Below are positions 62,329 through 64,000 of a DNA stretch of 64,000 bases, piece by piece. The number at the start of each line of letters is the position of its first letter. The first letter of the stretch is position 1. This DNA comes from Catalinimonas niigatensis. GTDB lineage: Bacteria > Bacteroidota > Bacteroidia > Cytophagales > Cyclobacteriaceae. Location: positions 992,001-1,056,000 of the forward strand of contig NZ_CP119422.1 of the NCBI RefSeq assembly GCF_030506285.1, in the 5' to 3' direction. The notes under the pieces were generated by a model. That model was given only the letters and a program-made list of their open reading frames with translations, was not told where the DNA came from and did no database searches. The position numbers and the translations under genes were made by a program.

Positions 62329-62829
62329 TTATTTCAGAGCGTTGATCGCAGCATCATAATCAGGTTCATCACCAATCTCTCCTACCTGCTCTTTGTATGT
62401 TACTCTGCCTTCTTCGTCCAGCACAATCACTACCCGGGAGTGGAGACCGGCAAAAGGGCCATCGGTAATTTCCAGATGATAGTTCTTACCAAATTCACCC
62501 CGGGCATAATCTGAAAGTGTTACTGCATTCTTGATACCTTCTGCTCCGCAAAACCTGGCCTGGGCAAAAGGTAAGTCACGGGAAATACAGAGTACTTTGG
62601 TATTTTCTAAAGCATCTACTCTTTGGTTAAACTCTCTTACTGAGGTAGCACAGACCGAGGTATCTATGCTGGGAAAGATATTCAGCACAAGTTTGGAGCC
62701 CAGAAAGTCTTTGAGCGAAACGCGGCTCAGGTCGGTTTTGACAAGTACAAAGTCAGGAGCTTTTTGTCCTACTGCCGGTAGTTCGCCCAGCGTATGGATA
62801 GGATTGCCTTTCAGCGTAATGTTGGCCAT
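62329..62829 (-). CDS. tpx: Thiol peroxidase (atypical 2-Cys peroxiredoxin)
   Basis: 166 residues. The peroxidatic C60 is in FPSIDTSVCATSVREF and the resolving C94 in ARFCGAEG, the spacing of the Tpx subfamily. DLPFAQ and the C-terminal EIGDEPDYDAAINALK fit. It reduces hydrogen and organic peroxides using thioredoxin. Monocistronic with a clear terminator; a gap of 178 bp separates it from the acetyltransferase. Confidence 0.96.
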   Translation of the reverse strand: MANITLKGNPIHTLGELPAVGQKAPDFVLVKTDLSRVSLKDFLGSKLVLNIFPSIDTSVCATSVREFNQRVDALENTKVLCISRDLPFAQARFCGAEGIKNAVTLSDYARGEFGKNYHLEITDGPFAGLHSRVVIVLDEEGRVTYKEQVGEIGDEPDYDAAINALK

Positions 62830-63007
62830 TTCTTTTGGTTAATTAAAATACATAAATAGAAAAAACAAGCATGTACCGTCATTGTTTAGACTATTTTTAT
62901 CTGTCCGCCCTTATATTTAAGAAAAGATTATTGACAAACCAACCTCAGCTTCTTCATAGAAATAATTTCACAGCTATCTGCTTTGCATGAAGATTTGAGA
63001 AGACATC

Positions 63008-63553
63008 TTATACTACATCTTCTTCCAGAATAGCGTAGGTATAATTATCAGACCAACCACTTTTGAGGGGTAGTACTTTTCGTTTTCTTCCTTCTCTTTG
63101 CATGCCTGCTTTTTCCAGCACCCTTGCCGAAGCAAGATTATCTACAGCGCAGCCCGCTTCTATCCGGTGGAGCTTAAGTTCCCGGAAACCAAAATTGAGG
63201 ATCGTTTGCAATGCTTCAGTGGCAAAGCCCTTTCTCCAATGATCAGGATGCAGCTTGTACCAGACTTCGCCTATCTTGTACTTGGGAGGTCCTAACTGAA
63301 TGGCGATCAGGCCGATAAACGCATAGGTATCCTGACTTTCAATCACAAATGTAAAGTGGCTGATACTGCTTTCCTGATAGGCGGCTATCCATTCTTGAAC
63401 GATTTTTTGGGTATCATCCAGTTGCTGAGGAATGCCCAAAGTATTGTAAAGATCTGTTTCGGGCAGTGAATGCAGCTTGTGAATAAGAAGTGTGTCTTCC
63501 CAAACCGGCTTCCTTAAGATCAAGCGGGGAGTATAAAGCCTGAGATTAATCAT
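63008..63553 (-). CDS. GNAT acetyltransferase of the RimJ/RimL type
   Basis: 181 residues. TPRLILRKPVWEDTLLIHKLH is the standard opening of the RimJ/RimL group. KIGEVWYKLHPDHWRKGFATEAL is the acetyl-CoA pyrophosphate loop, and HRIEAGCAVDNLASARVLEKAGMQREGR the core alpha/beta segment. It acetylates amino groups of a protein or small molecule; the target is unknown. Confidence 0.9.
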   Translation of the reverse strand: MINLRLYTPRLILRKPVWEDTLLIHKLHSLPETDLYNTLGIPQQLDDTQKIVQEWIAAYQESSISHFTFVIESQDTYAFIGLIAIQLGPPKYKIGEVWYKLHPDHWRKGFATEALQTILNFGFRELKLHRIEAGCAVDNLASARVLEKAGMQREGRKRKVLPLKSGWSDNYTYAILEEDVV

Positions 63554-63688
63554 AGGTTTATCTTGATGTTGAACGAGGGAAGCTTAAAGTCCAGCTTATA
63601 TCAGATTAGCATTTTTTGGTTACAAATGCAGCTCTGTACCGTCACTAATTATCTATCTCCAGCTACTGACCAGCACTACGAAAATTTC

Positions 63689-64000
63689 TTATCGCATCAA
63701 AGCATCTCCCTGATAACGCAAGTCTTCCGCATCGGGCTGTTCACTTCCACCTTCTGCTTCCAGAGTAATGATAAAAGAAGTACTGTTCTCTACGCCATCC
63801 ATCGCAATCATTTGTGGAAAAGAATCTGAGGAAACATCAAATACGCCCAGGCTTACCGGAAGATCTTTTACCATAGCCCAAAGCTGATACTGTGTGCCTT
63901 CCTCATTTGCAGGGAGTTGGTTAGGGTTGATGTACAGTTGACCTAATGTATTGTTCCAATACAGCATCGGACGTGCTTTTGCATTGGGCTGCTTACTTTC
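63689..64000 (-). CDS. Anti-sigma factor RskA-type C-terminal part (5' end outside window)
   Basis: The frame is open from the stop at 63689 to base 64000, so the N-terminus is beyond the right edge. The visible 103 residues have YWNNTLGQLYINPNQLP, QYQLWAMVKDLPVSLGVFDV and SFIITLEAEGGSEQPD, the hallmark of the periplasmic RskA/anti-sigma-K domain. The missing part should hold the membrane helix and zinc-finger anti-sigma domain, with an ECF sigma gene next to it to the right. Confidence 0.85.
   Translation of the reverse strand, partial: ESKQPNAKARPMLYWNNTLGQLYINPNQLPANEEGTQYQLWAMVKDLPVSLGVFDVSSDSFPQMIAMDGVENSTSFIITLEAEGGSEQPDAEDLRYQGDALMR

Overview
The window is a stretch of a Bacteroidota chromosome, most likely order Cytophagales. 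The signs are a SusC/SusD pair, a fused MurF-alanine racemase, a heteropolymeric ECF sigma/anti-sigma set, T9SS-type OmpA and lipoprotein families, a flexixanthin/astaxanthin-type carotenoid cluster, and promoters of the phylum's TTG-N20-TAnnTTTG form, which I find upstream of three transcription units. No rRNA, tRNA, complete IS, prophage or CRISPR array was seen. Only the two end genes are cut by the window.

Layout. 1-4.7 kb (minus): a large AsmA-like membrane-anchored protein (incomplete), ftsE, a small conserved protein and a transaldolase. At 4.75-4.83 kb lies a small SRP RNA gene with its own promoter. 5.0-10.1 kb (minus): a SusC/SusD uptake operon ending in a small lipoprotein. 10.6-13.4 kb: murF-alr and csaA. 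13.6-17.7 kb: a broken small membrane gene, a TSGGS-repeat DUF4097-like protein, and a sigma/anti-sigma/DUF4097-like operon. 17.9-21.7 kb: small envelope genes, ytxJ, an OsmC protein and lipA. 21.9-29.3 kb: a carotenoid cluster (cruF-type, crtZ, CarH-like MerR regulator, ECF sigma, crtI, crtB, ispH, crtW). 29.6-34.3 kb: marR divergent from a TonB-dependent receptor across an 18-bp perfect palindrome, then a Tat-exported Gfo/Idh oxidoreductase.

34.4-41.3 kb looks accessory: an FtsX-type permease, an orphan DUF433 gene, a MepB gene and an OLD-like ATPase/TOPRIM gene, with three copies of a dispersed hairpin-bearing repeat among them. 42-55 kb holds an esterase, SDR, YtxH protein, a degenerate Type ISP methyltransferase relative, a YkgJ-type protein, a BNR protein, a PorE-like OmpA protein, a response regulator, an SGNH hydrolase and an acyl-CoA synthetase. 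55-64 kb has an Lhr-like helicase, two genes separated by attC-like stem-loops, then ppx, tpx, an acetyltransferase and the end of an anti-sigma gene.

The most unusual structure occurs twice. Each of two paralogous 214-residue helical proteins (41,315-41,959 and 59,870-60,514) is preceded by an intergenic array of short degenerate palindromes set at an exact period: 42 bp in the first (six clear units, two more weak ones) and 43 bp in the second (four clear, one decayed). The palindrome sequences differ between loci but the geometry is the same, about four helical turns per unit. I know of no described system with this layout and treat it as the prime candidate for something new.
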